The translations under genes were made by a program, and so were the position numbers. Positions 1 to 10,259 of a stretch of 57,432 nucleotides of DNA are shown piece after piece; position 1 is the stretch's first letter; each line of letters opens with the position of its first letter. The notes beneath the pieces are model-generated. The model ran no database searches, was not told the DNA's origin, and saw only the letters and a program-made list of their open reading frames with translations. The DNA is from Clostridium sp. (GTDB lineage Bacteria > Bacillota > Clostridia > Lachnospirales > Lachnospiraceae), in contig JAMPFS010000015.1 of the NCBI GenBank assembly GCA_023664325.1, positions 1-57,432 of the forward strand, read 5' to 3'.

Positions 1-3000
1 TTGCTGACGGAAGATTCTGCGCATTATAGGCATAATGGATATGGTAATCCTCACCGATGGTTTCATCTGTCAGGTTATTATTGAGGTCGTAGCGGTAACT
101 GGTGACGCCACCGTTTGGATTGGTGATGCTCTCCACATTGCCCATGTTGTCATAGGTCATGGATGCGGTATTTCCCAATGCATCCTTGGAGCCGGACAGA
201 TATTTTCCTCCCAGATAAGTATACTCCACAGCCGTATCGGCTGACCGGTTCCACTGCCTGATGAGATTTCCAAAGGCATCATAGGTATTCTCTGTCCGGT
301 TTCCGTCTGCATCCGTCACCGCTGCCACATTGCCAAGCGCATCATAGGCATAGGCTGCGGTTTTGGTTCCATAGGCATCATAGACCGCCGTGAGCTGGGA
401 ATTCAGGTTATACTCCATGTTCTGGGTATTTCCCTCTCCGTCTGTGACAGCCGTCAGGTTTCCGAGCGGATCATAAGCCAGGGAAAGAACCATATCCTCT
501 GCTTCCGTCTTCCCCTTGCGGATCATTTTCGTAAGGTTTCCGGTTCCGTCATAGGCAAGCTCTGTTACATTTCCCTCGGCATCCGTAATCCGGTTGCAGT
601 TAAGGTTCCGGTCATAGGCATACTGTGTGGCATTCCCTCTTGCATCCGTCTGTTTGACAATCTTTCTAAATGCATTATACTCCATCCGCACAGCATTGCC
701 AAGCGAATCTTCTACGATTGCCAGATTTCCATACTTATCGTATCTATATTTTGTAGAATTGCCTGCGGCATCTGTTACCGAGGTTACTCTTCCTGCCCCG
801 TCATAGGCAATCTTTTGCATATTTCCCTCGGCATCCGTCTGGCTTTTTAACAGCCCGTTATCATAATAGGTATATTTTACCACGCCGCCGTTTGGCTGTG
901 TCAGGGCAAGAAGCTGCCCTCCCACACTGTAACTGCCCTTGCTGACAGACCGCAGGGTATCTACAAGCTCTAAGGTATTTCCGGCAGCATCATAGACTGC
1001 CGAAGCGGCCGTCTTGCCGTCCGGATAGGCAATCTGCGTAATATTTCCGTTTGTGTCATACTGATACGTGATCTTACTGCCATCCGGTCTTGTCTCTGCG
1101 GACAGGCGGTCATGCTCATCATAGGCATACTTCGTTGTATTGCCGCCTGCATCTGTTTTGGAAAGGACTTTGCCGTATACGTCATAGGTATACGAGGTTG
1201 TTGCCTTCTTTCCTTCCGCAACGTGGATGCTTTCCGACAGCACCCTTCCCGATGCATCCAACGCATAACTTGTTACCACGCCATTGGCATCCGTATACTG
1301 AATGACATTGCCATTGGCATCATAGGAAAGCGTTTGCGTATTTCCTGCATAATCCGTAACCGAATATAACAGCCCGTCCTTATAAGTATACTGAATGGTT
1401 CCTAGCTCCGATTTCTCTGTCAGAACCTGTCCGTCTTGATTGTATGTATATTCCGCTTTCAGCCCGTTTGCTCCGGAAACTGCCGTCCTCTGCCCTGCTT
1501 CATTATATGTATACTTCACATCTGTTCCGTCATTGCAGGTCATGCCGGTAACCCGGTGTTCCCCGTCATAGGTATAGGTCGTCTTTTTGCCGGTTGTTTC
1601 CGTAACCACCGTAAGATCGCCATTGGCATCATAGGTATAGTCTGCCCCGCTGCCATCCGCCATGCGGTATCCGGTCATATCATGCTTATCATTGTAGAGA
1701 TACTTCGTCACCCCGCCAATCGCATTCTCATAGCGTAAGCCCTGCCCGTATCGGTCAGTCAGCGCCTTTTCCTTTGTTCCATCTGCATTCGTCATGACAA
1801 CGGAAGTTGTTCCATCCTTCTCGTTATCTGTATATTGGAAAACCGTCTTTTCATCTGCGGTGCCGTTCGCAACCTGTGAAAGCACTCTTCCCTTATCATC
1901 ATATGTATTTTCAACATAAACATGCGTTTCGTTTTCCAGTCCTTTTGTAATGTGTCCATTTTCGTCATATTCATAGGATAAAACTGCCCCCGTCTTTCCG
2001 GTAAGCTTTGTCATGCAGTCTCCTTTATATGCAAAACCGGTCACATTTCCGGCCGCATCTTCCACCTTTGTGATACGCCCATTCTTATCATAGGATGCCG
2101 TAATGGACTTATCCGTGGCGCAATCCGTAATCGTCAGCGCCTGTTTTGTCCTGCTGACAGCAACCCGGCTTCCCTGCTCCGTGATATAACCGGTCAGGTT
2201 TCCTTCCGCATCAAACTGGTACTTCTCCTGCTGTATGTAAAGGGTATAACACCCCGTATCGTCCTTGACGATACGGTATTTCCGGCTGTCTGTTCCGGTC
2301 TGGTAATACGTCCGTTCAATATCGGAGGTCTCATCCAATAAAACTTCTCCATTCTCGATTCTTCCGCATACCGTGTCTGCCGTCTCATCTGACTCCGCAA
2401 AATACATTTTTTCATACGGATTCATATGGAGGGTAATCATGGAACCTACCCGTTCTAATGACATCTCATAATTATGATACCAGCCCCGTCCAAGTTCCCC
2501 TGTTTCATCCGTCAGCAGGGAATTATACGACACATCAAAGGAAAGCTTGGCTGCGCCTGCAACGGCGGCAACTGTATGGTCAACCGTAAAGGCGCCTGTC
2601 ATCAGATTGATGGGATCTTTTGTTGTCTGTGTGCTATCCGGTGTGCCTGGTGTTCCGCCCGGATTACTGCCTGTCGTATTTGTTCCGGTTCCTGTTTGAT
2701 TATTTGAAGTATTTTCAGGCTCCTCCCGCACCTCTTTCTTAAGCAGCTCTCTTTTGAGATGTCCTGTGATAGCAGAGACGGTAACCTTTACATTGCTGTT
2801 TTTATCTGCATTTGCAAAATAATCCTTCAGTTTATAGTAATTCTCATAAGCATCCCCACCGGCTTTAAACTGAAACTTATAGGTACCATAGATCGCCTTT
2901 CCCGGCGCCAAAGTCTTCGCTGTCAAACGGTTGTTAGCAGTCAGCACATATCCTGTGTCCTTCGGGACATTCATGAAATACTCCACGCCGGTATCCGCTG

Positions 3001-6000
3001 TCAGTGTATTCACAGACACCTGGTTGCCATCCTTATCCTTCTCTACCACCACAACCTGGGCAACTGCATTCGCTGTTTCAAAGCTTCCAAAATCCGTTGT
3101 CACATAATGGTATGTTTCCTCTGATTCATTTTTAAGCTTATACTGTATATAGTAATTTTCATTAATATATGCCTCATCTTCCAAATAAATGTATAAATGG
3201 AGTCCATCTCCCACCGTGATGCAGATGTCTTTATCCGTTTCAAACTGCATCTGTATCTGCTTGTCAAATGGCTGCAGCGTACCATTAAGCTCCGCACCGA
3301 TTTTGTATTCACCTGGAACGGAACCGCACACATACCAGGTAGCAGTTGCCGATTCCCCGCCTTTGATCGTGCCAAGCTTCGCCGTCTCCTTATTTGACTT
3401 GTTCTTCTTCATCTGCGCCAGGCCAAGTTCCGTTGGCAGTTTTAGTTCCAGCGTGCTGTCCTCGATTGCAAAATTTCCGGCTGACATATTATACACCGTA
3501 ACCTGAACAATATAGATATCGTTAAGCCAACCAATCTCTGACTGTGCAACCTGTGTCACCATCACGGTTGAATGATCTTCATCCACCGTATTATCCGTGA
3601 TATATACACTTTCCGGCTTAATTTTATCCTTATCGTCATCCGGTGAACCTGCACAATAGATATTCAATAGTGAACCACTCAGCTTCAAGCCCTTTCCATT
3701 GCTAGGGAACGTAAATTTGGGAGTTTGATCCTGTCCAAAGTCTAATGTACAGGTATAAGTGAGCGCAACACGGTTGTCTTCCGCATCCATATCGATCCCT
3801 GCCGCCTTCATCTCCTCTTTTGTCATCTTCCTTGCAGAGACTTCAGCCTCGATAAATTCTGCTTTTTTTAGGGTAATCACGACCTCTGTCGTCTCGCCTT
3901 TTGTCACCTCCACCGTCTTTTCCACCGGCGCATATCCCGCCTTATATGCCGCAATCTGATAGGTTCCCTCTGATACGGAAAATTTTTGTTTTCCATTCTT
4001 GTCCGTCTGCATTCTTTCCCCACTGTGACGCGCCGAACCATTTATGCACAGTACGACATCTGCATCCGGCAGAACAGTATTTCCATCTTTGACGGTAACA
4101 TTAATAACCCCAACATCTTTCCCCACAACAATATTTGAGGTTCTCCTTGTCACATTCCCGCTTTTATCCGTTACTGTCAGGGTTATATCATAACTTCCAC
4201 AGGTAGAATAGAAATAATCACATTCTTTGCCTGCTATGACATCACCGTTTCCCATATCCCATTCATAGGATACGATTCCATCATTATCCGTACATCCGTC
4301 TGCCGATAATGCAAGCGGTGTATTTTGGGCTGCAAACAAGGCGCCGATTTCCGGCACTTCCGGCGCAAAGACATCCTTGTCACCCGGTTTTGCGCTGACA
4401 CTTTTCTTAGATACATTTCCCAACGTATTATATGCATATAAGGTATACCGATACTCCTCCTCCGGAGAAATGATTTCTTCAAATGAAGTCTCATTCACTC
4501 CGCAGGCAATCTGTCTCTCCTGTCCGGAGCTTCCTGTTCTGGTAAGTCGCCATTCTTTGAAGTTATTTTCCGTAAATGCATCCCACTGAATCTGAATCTT
4601 CCAGTCTGACGGTGTAATCACGAGATTGTTGATAACCGGCGCATCCAGCTTGAGGTTATATACCCTTATAATTTCCTCACTTTCGTTTCCGTTGACGTCT
4701 GTTATTTGGTATTTGACTTCATAGGTACCGGATGTTAAATGTGACTTATCCCATTTTATAATTGCAGTTCCCTGCCTTCCGGTTCCTTTTACCGCGCCGG
4801 CAAGCTCCCATTCCAAAGCTCCTGTTTTGCGGTAGGTAGCGCCTACCGTGGCAACGCCTATGTTATCATAATAGACAACACTCAGGGTATCTTCCATCGT
4901 CAGAACCTTCTGGTTGTCATATACCTGCCGGATAACCGGCGGCTCCATATCGGATTCCGTCTCCACGGTAAACGGCTTGGTAGACAGTCCTCTGCACCCT
5001 TCCTGGTCATAGGCTGCAATCCGGAACTGATACTCGGTATTGTTCACAAGATTTTCTATATGCACAGATGTACCTGTTACCGCTTCATATGCCACATATT
5101 TTCCATCATGATAGCGTTCCACCACATATTTCTTTGCACCTTCTACCGGTTCCCACTGAATCGAAACGGTCGAGTCCGTTGCCGATGTCTTGATTCCCTG
5201 CACCGGCTGCAAACCTTCTATGTTTACTTTAATAGTCTTTGTTTCTTCCGCTTCATTGCCTGTATAGTCCACTGCCGTGATGCGGATCACATATTCTCCT
5301 TCCAGCTCCTCTGTATCCAGTACAAACATTCTGTATTTTTCTGTGTCCTGCCCTTTCAGTATTTCACCTTTAACCGGAAACTCCTGCTTCTCATCCAATT
5401 TGCGGTAATACGCTTGGATATCCTTAACATATCCCTTATCACTGGCAGTCACATAAAATTGGAGCGGCTCATTGATTTTGTCGCCATCAATGCTGTATTG
5501 CACACTTGTAATCTCTGGCGGGGTGAGATCCGCAACTGCTTTTACAGTCTTCTGGCTTGTCTTTCCCCCTTCATCCCCATACTGATTTTCTGCTTTCACA
5601 TAATAACTGTATTGATACCCCGGCTGAATATCACGGTCAAGCACATCCATGACCTTTTTTTCCGTATTTGGAACATCCTGCATCCATCGAAATGTCTTCT
5701 CTGAATCCTCTTTCCGGTAAATACTGTAACATTCACAATCTGCTGTTCCACTCATCAGAAAGGACAGATGCACATAGCCTTCTCCTGCTTCTGCTTTGAA
5801 GTCAGCCGGAGCTTCCGGGAGCGGATATGGCGTCACGGAAACAGGCACCGCCTCTGATGTGTTGCCCGCTGCATCGACTGCCGTAATTGTATACTGATAC
5901 GCTGTGCCATTCGTAAGCCCTTCGTCCTTAAAAACCGCTGTGCCGCTCCTGATACAACTGCTTATCAGATCGCCATTCGCATTCGGGTACTGGATGGTTA

Positions 6001-9000
6001 CTTTTTCCAGGATGCGTGCCGCCTCTTCCCCATTGCGTGTGACGATATAGTAATCAACATAGCTTTCCCCATCTTGGAAAGTATTGCTTAAATCAATTGT
6101 AACCTTACCTGAATCTGCATGAATTGTCGGATCCGTCCGTCTAACCGGCGCCTTTTTGTCTGCTTTTGTGCCGGCTGTAATCTCTTTGCTGTATGCCGAT
6201 TCATTTTTGTATGTGTCAACCGCAGTCACGCAATATGTATACACCTCGCCACAGGGCAGGCTTCTATCCACATAGTAGTTGCTTCGTGACTGCCCAATAT
6301 ATTCGCCATTCCGATATATTCTGTATTCCTTTAACTCCGTATTATCAGTGGATTCCTCCCAGCCAAGACTTACATAATAGTATCCGCTGCTCTTACAGGT
6401 AAGCCTTTGCGGAACCGTTGGCGGTTCCCCATCTTCATTCTCGCATACCAGTGTTTTGGCAATATCACGCATGTACCGGTCGGATGTATACCAATGTATA
6501 TCATATGCAAGCTCCGCTATATTAAAAATGGAATCCGAATTATGGAACATGATGTTTGTCAGATTATCTTCCGAGCCATTTTTCTTTTCAAATATAATCC
6601 TGTGATTTCCCGTTGGCAGTATGCCATAACCGGCTGCCGACTGATCCTGGTAATCGCCTGTCACACGAATCGTTCCGTCCGTCATTGCACCTGCATCTTC
6701 ACATTGGATATTGACCTGAAACTCACCAACCTCTACCTTCCCCTCCGGTTCGGTCATTTCCAACATTCCATATAGAGAAAGCGTATCTGCTTTGAGGCTT
6801 CCGGTATCTACCTTAATACTGCCATATTCTTTCACATAAATTGAACCGATTGAAGCATGATTTCCATAGGATACACGGATTTCTTCTGCCTCTAAATGCT
6901 GTCCTCCAAGTTCTATAGGGGATAATACATATAAATTGCCATGAATTTTTAAATCCCCATTCAGGCGGCTGGCTCCAAATACCGTTACGTCACCGGAAAG
7001 CTCCGGCACCCGGATATATGAAAGATTACTCACATTCAGGTTTTCAAATGTCAAATCTGCCCCTTCCACTGCGCAGAGATCGCCTTCCAAAAGGCATCCC
7101 ATATCCATTGACACCTTTGCAGGATTCCGGATATCCAATCCCCCCAGCAGCAGATAACTCCGCTGCTTCACTCCTTCGGTAACCTGTTGCAGCACCTGTT
7201 CCTTTTCACCGTTCAAACACAGCTTTGCCCCGCCAATCAATGTTTCATTGCGGCTTCCGTGGGTAACCTGAGTGATATATTGGAGATCGCCTGCAAGATA
7301 TACCGTTCCCTTTGTCATATTGCGACAGTTTGCCTCCTCCGCCTGAATATACCAGTCACCGTCAATCTCCATTATATCCGCTTCCTTGTACATGACTAAC
7401 GTTCCATTGCTGGATGAATATTCGCTGCCCTCCTGTGTCTCTTTCACATCCTGAAGCCGCATATCACCTTTTACAATTAATCTGCCTCCATTGAGCACAA
7501 CTGTTCCCATTGCCACCGTAAAATTACCATCAATTGTCAGGGTATAGCCATTCAGATCCAATACACCGCCATACAGCGTTACATTTTTGGCATAGGTAGT
7601 ATTCCCGATTAAGGTATATCCCTCCATACCATCTTTCACAAGACTGTTTGAACGGTTGTCCAGATTGTGAATTGTAACCTCCGTTTCAAAAAATACACGT
7701 CCACTCCCATAATTTGCAATCACAACATTTTCCAAAACGACTTCCCTGCTCTCAATATTTACCCGCTGCAAAACATTGCTCCCGTTAAAGGTAACAACCG
7801 CTTCACCCGTTGTCACCAGATTGCCGGCAGTTCCATTATTCCGCTGCGTCATATTCCCCGTAATGCTGAGTTCCCCACTGGATATCTCACCGGATGGAGC
7901 TTTGCTCCCCATATAAAAATTATTACATGCTATGCTGCTCCTTTCCTCTCCGGTCATGGACAGGGTTCCGTCACTGCCATCCGGAAATTCCAAATTACCC
8001 TCTACAAAAATCCTGCCGGCTTCTACATGCACTGTTCCGTGCAATACCGTCATATTCTTACAGGATAAAAAGCCTCCATTCAAGGTGCAGTCGGCACGAA
8101 CCGTTACATCACTATATGTATAATAGCTTTCCGTTCCCAAATCAACGGGACCAATGATCTCCACATCACAATACGAAGATTGCAGACACGCTATATTATC
8201 CTGATTAATGAAAGAATGTCCTTCCAGTGTCAACTGTGAACTAGCCGGCTGTAGCAAATAAATCCCATGATCCACTATGACTGTACTATAATAACTGTAT
8301 GCATACAGCCTGCGAATAGGATTTTCAATTGGATTATCCAAAGTGATATGCCGTTTTTCCTGTTTTTCACACTTATAACTGCAACGCCACATATTGGCAG
8401 TCCAGTTCCCGCCGGTTACAAAATTTTTTGCCGTTTCGCCTTTTTGTATGATATCCCCATTAAAATACCACGCACCGCTTGTCAGGTATCCGGTATGGTC
8501 TGTAACCGATTCCGTGATAAAATCTTCATATATACGAACAGTGCCACCGTTTTGCGAATCAATCCGTGCCGTTGTGGCTGCATATGTTTTTTCGATACCC
8601 TTCTGTACAAGTGACTGAACCCTGTAATCTCCATATATATTAAGGGTTCCCCTGCTTATCCTGATATCTCCGTTCTGGATCAAATCCCCCTGGACATCCA
8701 GTGTATATCCATTGAGCGCCAATTCTCCTTCCGCAAGATACCCATTTCCGTATATGGTTGTATTTTCCGAAAGCGTACCTGCCTCAATCGGCACATAGCC
8801 ATAGCTGGTAGGGCAGCCATAGTCCTCATAATCTCCAAAATTGCAATATAAACCAAAAGCAACCTGCTGCTGCCCGAAATCATAGCCTCCTTCTTCTTTC
8901 TCTCTGCCTTCCGTCTTAACCTCTACATGCTCAAACCATGTATCCTCGCTTCTGATATAGATATTTTGCAGCCCCGTTCCACTCAATAACAGGCAGCTTT

Positions 9001-9838
9001 CACCAGACATCACAAAATCGCTGGATGTCTCATTGCAAAAATATTCCGTAAACTGCATCATTTGCAGAAAATTTCCCTGCAATTCCAGAATACCATTATC
9101 AATATCCGTCTCTGCCGTACTGCGGTAATAGATGGATATATCACCGCCTACAAACAAATAGTCTGATTTATGATGCATAATAAGGCTGCTGCTCACCATT
9201 GCAGATATGTCCAGTGTCTTTTCAATCTGCAAACTGCCGCCATAAAATGTAATATCCCCACTGTTCCAATTATAGTTGCCTTCCACTGTCAGGGTTCCAT
9301 CCACACTAAGAGCAGAAAACTGGTTGACATTCCCCTGCACCGTCAACGTATGACCGTTTAAAAATAGCGGGCTGCCAATTTTTAAATCGCCTGTAACTAC
9401 CAAATCCTCCGTCAGGACACTGATTCCGCCAATGCTATAATCTCCCTCTATCTTGCCGTTTTCACCGACAAGCGCAGCTGCCTGCTCCGGAATATCAGGT
9501 TTTTCAATTATCTCCTCTGAAGTACTCTCCTGTGCCTGTTCCTCCGAATATGGTTCCGGTTTCTCTGCTTCTTCCTGATTGCGATCGGATTCCTCCAAAA
9601 GTGTCTCTTTCTTTTCGTCTGTGCCTTTATCACTTTCTTCCTGGCTGCTGCCTGTCTGTTCCTGCCCTTCCGGTTCCACGATGCCTACAGCAGATTCCGC
9701 GCCACTTTGTATATCCTTTTCTTTCGTACTGTCAACACCAGCCGCATATGCTTCTGACATATAGCGATAATTATCAATCTGTATTCCCTGAAGTACCATA
9801 ACGGCTGCCATAATGACTGCTAATAATCTTTTCCCCAT
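1..9838 (-). CDS. Giant secreted RHS/YD-repeat protein with adhesin-like, FN3 and PKD modules (3' end outside window)
   Basis: Starts at ATG 9838 behind GGAGG (7-nt spacing); frame checked at about ten points and open to the left edge, giving at least 3,278 residues. Seen in order: signal peptide (about 1-33, ends AYAAG); Glu/Ser/Gln-rich linker (35-120); long region of repeated short GGxLxVxGD-like strands, probably a beta-helix (120-1110); a run of fibronectin-III and Ig-like modules (1130-1810); PKD domain with YEWDMGNGD (about 1820-1905); carboxypeptidase-regulatory-like module (1905-1990); an unassigned region (1990-2375); Gly/Thr/Pro linker; DUF6531-like DPINLMTGAF start (near 2407); then degenerate 20-21-residue YD repeats (YxYDxxGNxxxxT) from about 2547 to the edge. 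RHS/YD proteins form shells around a variable C-terminal tip, often a toxin; the core motif and tip are not visible, so toxin function is only inferred. No secretion apparatus is nearby; Sec export is expected. Confidence 0.9.
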   Translation of the reverse strand, partial: MGKRLLAVIMAAVMVLQGIQIDNYRYMSEAYAAGVDSTKEKDIQSGAESAVGIVEPEGQEQTGSSQEESDKGTDEKKETLLEESDRNQEEAEKPEPYSEEQAQESTSEEIIEKPDIPEQAAALVGENGKIEGDYSIGGISVLTEDLVVTGDLKIGSPLFLNGHTLTVQGNVNQFSALSVDGTLTVEGNYNWNSGDITFYGGSLQIEKTLDISAMVSSSLIMHHKSDYLFVGGDISIYYRSTAETDIDNGILELQGNFLQMMQFTEYFCNETSSDFVMSGESCLLLSGTGLQNIYIRSEDTWFEHVEVKTEGREKEEGGYDFGQQQVAFGLYCNFGDYEDYGCPTSYGYVPIEAGTLSENTTIYGNGYLAEGELALNGYTLDVQGDLIQNGDIRISRGTLNIYGDYRVQSLVQKGIEKTYAATTARIDSQNGGTVRIYEDFITESVTDHTGYLTSGAWYFNGDIIQKGETAKNFVTGGNWTANMWRCSYKCEKQEKRHITLDNPIENPIRRLYAYSYYSTVIVDHGIYLLQPASSQLTLEGHSFINQDNIACLQSSYCDVEIIGPVDLGTESYYTYSDVTVRADCTLNGGFLSCKNMTVLHGTVHVEAGRIFVEGNLEFPDGSDGTLSMTGEERSSIACNNFYMGSKAPSGEISSGELSITGNMTQRNNGTAGNLVTTGEAVVTFNGSNVLQRVNIESREVVLENVVIANYGSGRVFFETEVTIHNLDNRSNSLVKDGMEGYTLIGNTTYAKNVTLYGGVLDLNGYTLTIDGNFTVAMGTVVLNGGRLIVKGDMRLQDVKETQEGSEYSSSNGTLVMYKEADIMEIDGDWYIQAEEANCRNMTKGTVYLAGDLQYITQVTHGSRNETLIGGAKLCLNGEKEQVLQQVTEGVKQRSYLLLGGLDIRNPAKVSMDMGCLLEGDLCAVEGADLTFENLNVSNLSYIRVPELSGDVTVFGASRLNGDLKIHGNLYVLSPIELGGQHLEAEEIRVSYGNHASIGSIYVKEYGSIKVDTGSLKADTLSLYGMLEMTEPEGKVEVGEFQVNIQCEDAGAMTDGTIRVTGDYQDQSAAGYGILPTGNHRIIFEKKNGSEDNLTNIMFHNSDSIFNIAELAYDIHWYTSDRYMRDIAKTLVCENEDGEPPTVPQRLTCKSSGYYYVSLGWEESTDNTELKEYRIYRNGEYIGQSRSNYYVDRSLPCGEVYTYCVTAVDTYKNESAYSKEITAGTKADKKAPVRRTDPTIHADSGKVTIDLSNTFQDGESYVDYYIVTRNGEEAARILEKVTIQYPNANGDLISSCIRSGTAVFKDEGLTNGTAYQYTITAVDAAGNTSEAVPVSVTPYPLPEAPADFKAEAGEGYVHLSFLMSGTADCECYSIYRKEDSEKTFRWMQDVPNTEKKVMDVLDRDIQPGYQYSYYVKAENQYGDEGGKTSQKTVKAVADLTPPEITSVQYSIDGDKINEPLQFYVTASDKGYVKDIQAYYRKLDEKQEFPVKGEILKGQDTEKYRMFVLDTEELEGEYVIRITAVDYTGNEAEETKTIKVNIEGLQPVQGIKTSATDSTVSIQWEPVEGAKKYVVERYHDGKYVAYEAVTGTSVHIENLVNNTEYQFRIAAYDQEGCRGLSTKPFTVETESDMEPPVIRQVYDNQKVLTMEDTLSVVYYDNIGVATVGATYRKTGALEWELAGAVKGTGRQGTAIIKWDKSHLTSGTYEVKYQITDVNGNESEEIIRVYNLKLDAPVINNLVITPSDWKIQIQWDAFTENNFKEWRLTRTGSSGQERQIACGVNETSFEEIISPEEEYRYTLYAYNTLGNVSKKSVSAKPGDKDVFAPEVPEIGALFAAQNTPLALSADGCTDNDGIVSYEWDMGNGDVIAGKECDYFYSTCGSYDITLTVTDKSGNVTRRTSNIVVGKDVGVINVTVKDGNTVLPDADVVLCINGSARHSGERMQTDKNGKQKFSVSEGTYQIAAYKAGYAPVEKTVEVTKGETTEVVITLKKAEFIEAEVSARKMTKEEMKAAGIDMDAEDNRVALTYTCTLDFGQDQTPKFTFPSNGKGLKLSGSLLNIYCAGSPDDDKDKIKPESVYITDNTVDEDHSTVMVTQVAQSEIGWLNDIYIVQVTVYNMSAGNFAIEDSTLELKLPTELGLAQMKKNKSNKETAKLGTIKGGESATATWYVCGSVPGEYKIGAELNGTLQPFDKQIQMQFETDKDICITVGDGLHLYIYLEDEAYINENYYIQYKLKNESEETYHYVTTDFGSFETANAVAQVVVVEKDKDGNQVSVNTLTADTGVEYFMNVPKDTGYVLTANNRLTAKTLAPGKAIYGTYKFQFKAGGDAYENYYKLKDYFANADKNSNVKVTVSAITGHLKRELLKKEVREEPENTSNNQTGTGTNTTGSNPGGTPGTPDSTQTTKDPINLMTGAFTVDHTVAAVAGAAKLSFDVSYNSLLTDETGELGRGWYHNYEMSLERVGSMITLHMNPYEKMYFAESDETADTVCGRIENGEVLLDETSDIERTYYQTGTDSRKYRIVKDDTGCYTLYIQQEKYQFDAEGNLTGYITEQGSRVAVSRTKQALTITDCATDKSITASYDKNGRITKVEDAAGNVTGFAYKGDCMTKLTGKTGAVLSYEYDENGHITKGLENETHVYVENTYDDKGRVLSQVANGTADEKTVFQYTDNEKDGTTSVVMTNADGTKEKALTDRYGQGLRYENAIGGVTKYLYNDKHDMTGYRMADGSGADYTYDANGDLTVVTETTGKKTTYTYDGEHRVTGMTCNDGTDVKYTYNEAGQRTAVSGANGLKAEYTYNQDGQVLTEKSELGTIQYTYKDGLLYSVTDYAGNTQTLSYDANGNVIQYTDANGVVTSYALDASGRVLSESIHVAEGKKATTSYTYDVYGKVLSKTDAGGNTTKYAYDEHDRLSAETRPDGSKITYQYDTNGNITQIAYPDGKTAASAVYDAAGNTLELVDTLRSVSKGSYSVGGQLLALTQPNGGVVKYTYYDNGLLKSQTDAEGNMQKIAYDGAGRVTSVTDAAGNSTKYRYDKYGNLAIVEDSLGNAVRMEYNAFRKIVKQTDARGNATQYAYDRNLNCNRITDAEGNVTELAYDGTGNLTKMIRKGKTEAEDMVLSLAYDPLGNLTAVTDGEGNTQNMEYNLNSQLTAVYDAYGTKTAAYAYDALGNVAAVTDADGNRTENTYDAFGNLIRQWNRSADTAVEYTYLGGKYLSGSKDALGNTASMTYDNMGNVESITNPNGGVTSYRYDLNNNLTDETIGEDYHIHYAYNAQNLPSA

Positions 9839-9882
9839 CCCTCAGCCTCCATTTCTCTTATGCGTATCCTCCGGTATTTTTA

Positions 9883-9906
9883 GTAGTATAGCATATTTTA
9901 TACTAC
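9883..9906. repeat. Perfect inverted repeat covering the -10 box (candidate operator)
   Basis: GTAGTATA (9883-9890) and TATACTAC (9899-9906) are perfect 8-bp arms around an 8-bp spacer. They cover the -10 hexamer and most of the -35/-10 spacer of the giant gene's promoter, where a bound repressor would block polymerase. No regulator gene lies beside it, so the protein is unknown. Confidence 0.45.
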
Positions 9907-9914
9907 ATTTTCAA
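9885..9914 (-). promoter_or_regulatory. Promoter of the giant RHS gene
   Basis: On the minus strand TTGAAA (9914-9909) and TATACT (9890-9885) are separated by 18 nt, about 45 nt upstream of the start codon. This is a good sigma-A-type match and the only convincing one in the gap. Confidence 0.6.
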
Positions 9915-9986
9915 TCTATTTTTTTCACTTTATCAATTTATTTTTAAAATTTTATTGGTTTTCAATAATCTCAATATGATTAAATC

Positions 9987-10030
9987 AAAAAAGGACAGTC
10001 AAAACTGATTTATAGTTTTCGACCATCCTT
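9987..10030 (-). terminator. Intrinsic terminator upstream of the giant gene
   Basis: Read leftward, a long imperfect hairpin (AAGGA...GTC.AAAACT arms) is followed by TTTTTTG. It would isolate the RHS promoter from leftward transcription coming from the tRNA/ribosomal protein region. Confidence 0.6.
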
Positions 10031-10101
10031 ATGTTATCCAAATTACTAATCTCTCAAACCTCTTTCTTTGAAGATTTGCAGCTATAATATTTCCAAGATA
10101 A

Positions 10102-10225
10102 ATAACGGCAACGCCAGTTGACATTGTAAATATGTTTTTACGGCAGGCTATTATGCGTGGCGGACTTCCTTTTAGCGTGGAGATTCCTAAATATAAGCAG
10201 GAAGTATCTGTTATGGATGTAAAAA
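10102..10225 (+). pseudogene. RelB/DinJ-type antitoxin remnant (C-terminal part)
   Basis: A plus-strand frame opened by a TAA at 10099 and lacking any start or ribosome site reads TPVDIVNMFLRQAIMRGG then LPFSVEIPKYKQE. This matches the C-terminal part of RelB/DinJ antitoxins (family pattern T..INxFLxQ....GGLPF). The N-terminal half is gone and no RelE/YafQ toxin follows; the frame runs into the tRNA terminator. I read it as a decayed toxin-antitoxin fragment. It is short, so similarity rests on this one block. Confidence 0.5.
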
Positions 10226-10256
10226 GGAAACCTCTTCATTTCAAGGTTCCCTTTTT
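10221..10256 (-). terminator. Terminator of tRNA-Leu
   Basis: Arms AAAAAGGaAACC (10221-10232) and GGTTcCCTTTTT (10245-10256) form a hairpin directly after the tRNA 3' end on the minus strand; the U-rich arm ends the transcript. Confidence 0.65.
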
Positions 10257-10259
10257 AAC

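Noticed and set aside
300..2300. Regularly spaced near-repeats that could suggest a CRISPR array
   Set aside because: They are about 60-bp degenerate coding repeats in frame with YD motifs; no exact repeats or unique spacers of constant size.
5060..5704. Plus-strand open frame of 214 codons inside the giant gene
   Set aside because: Antisense to the FN3/Ig-like part of the minus-strand giant; Cys/His-rich composition typical of a complement frame, and no ribosome site.
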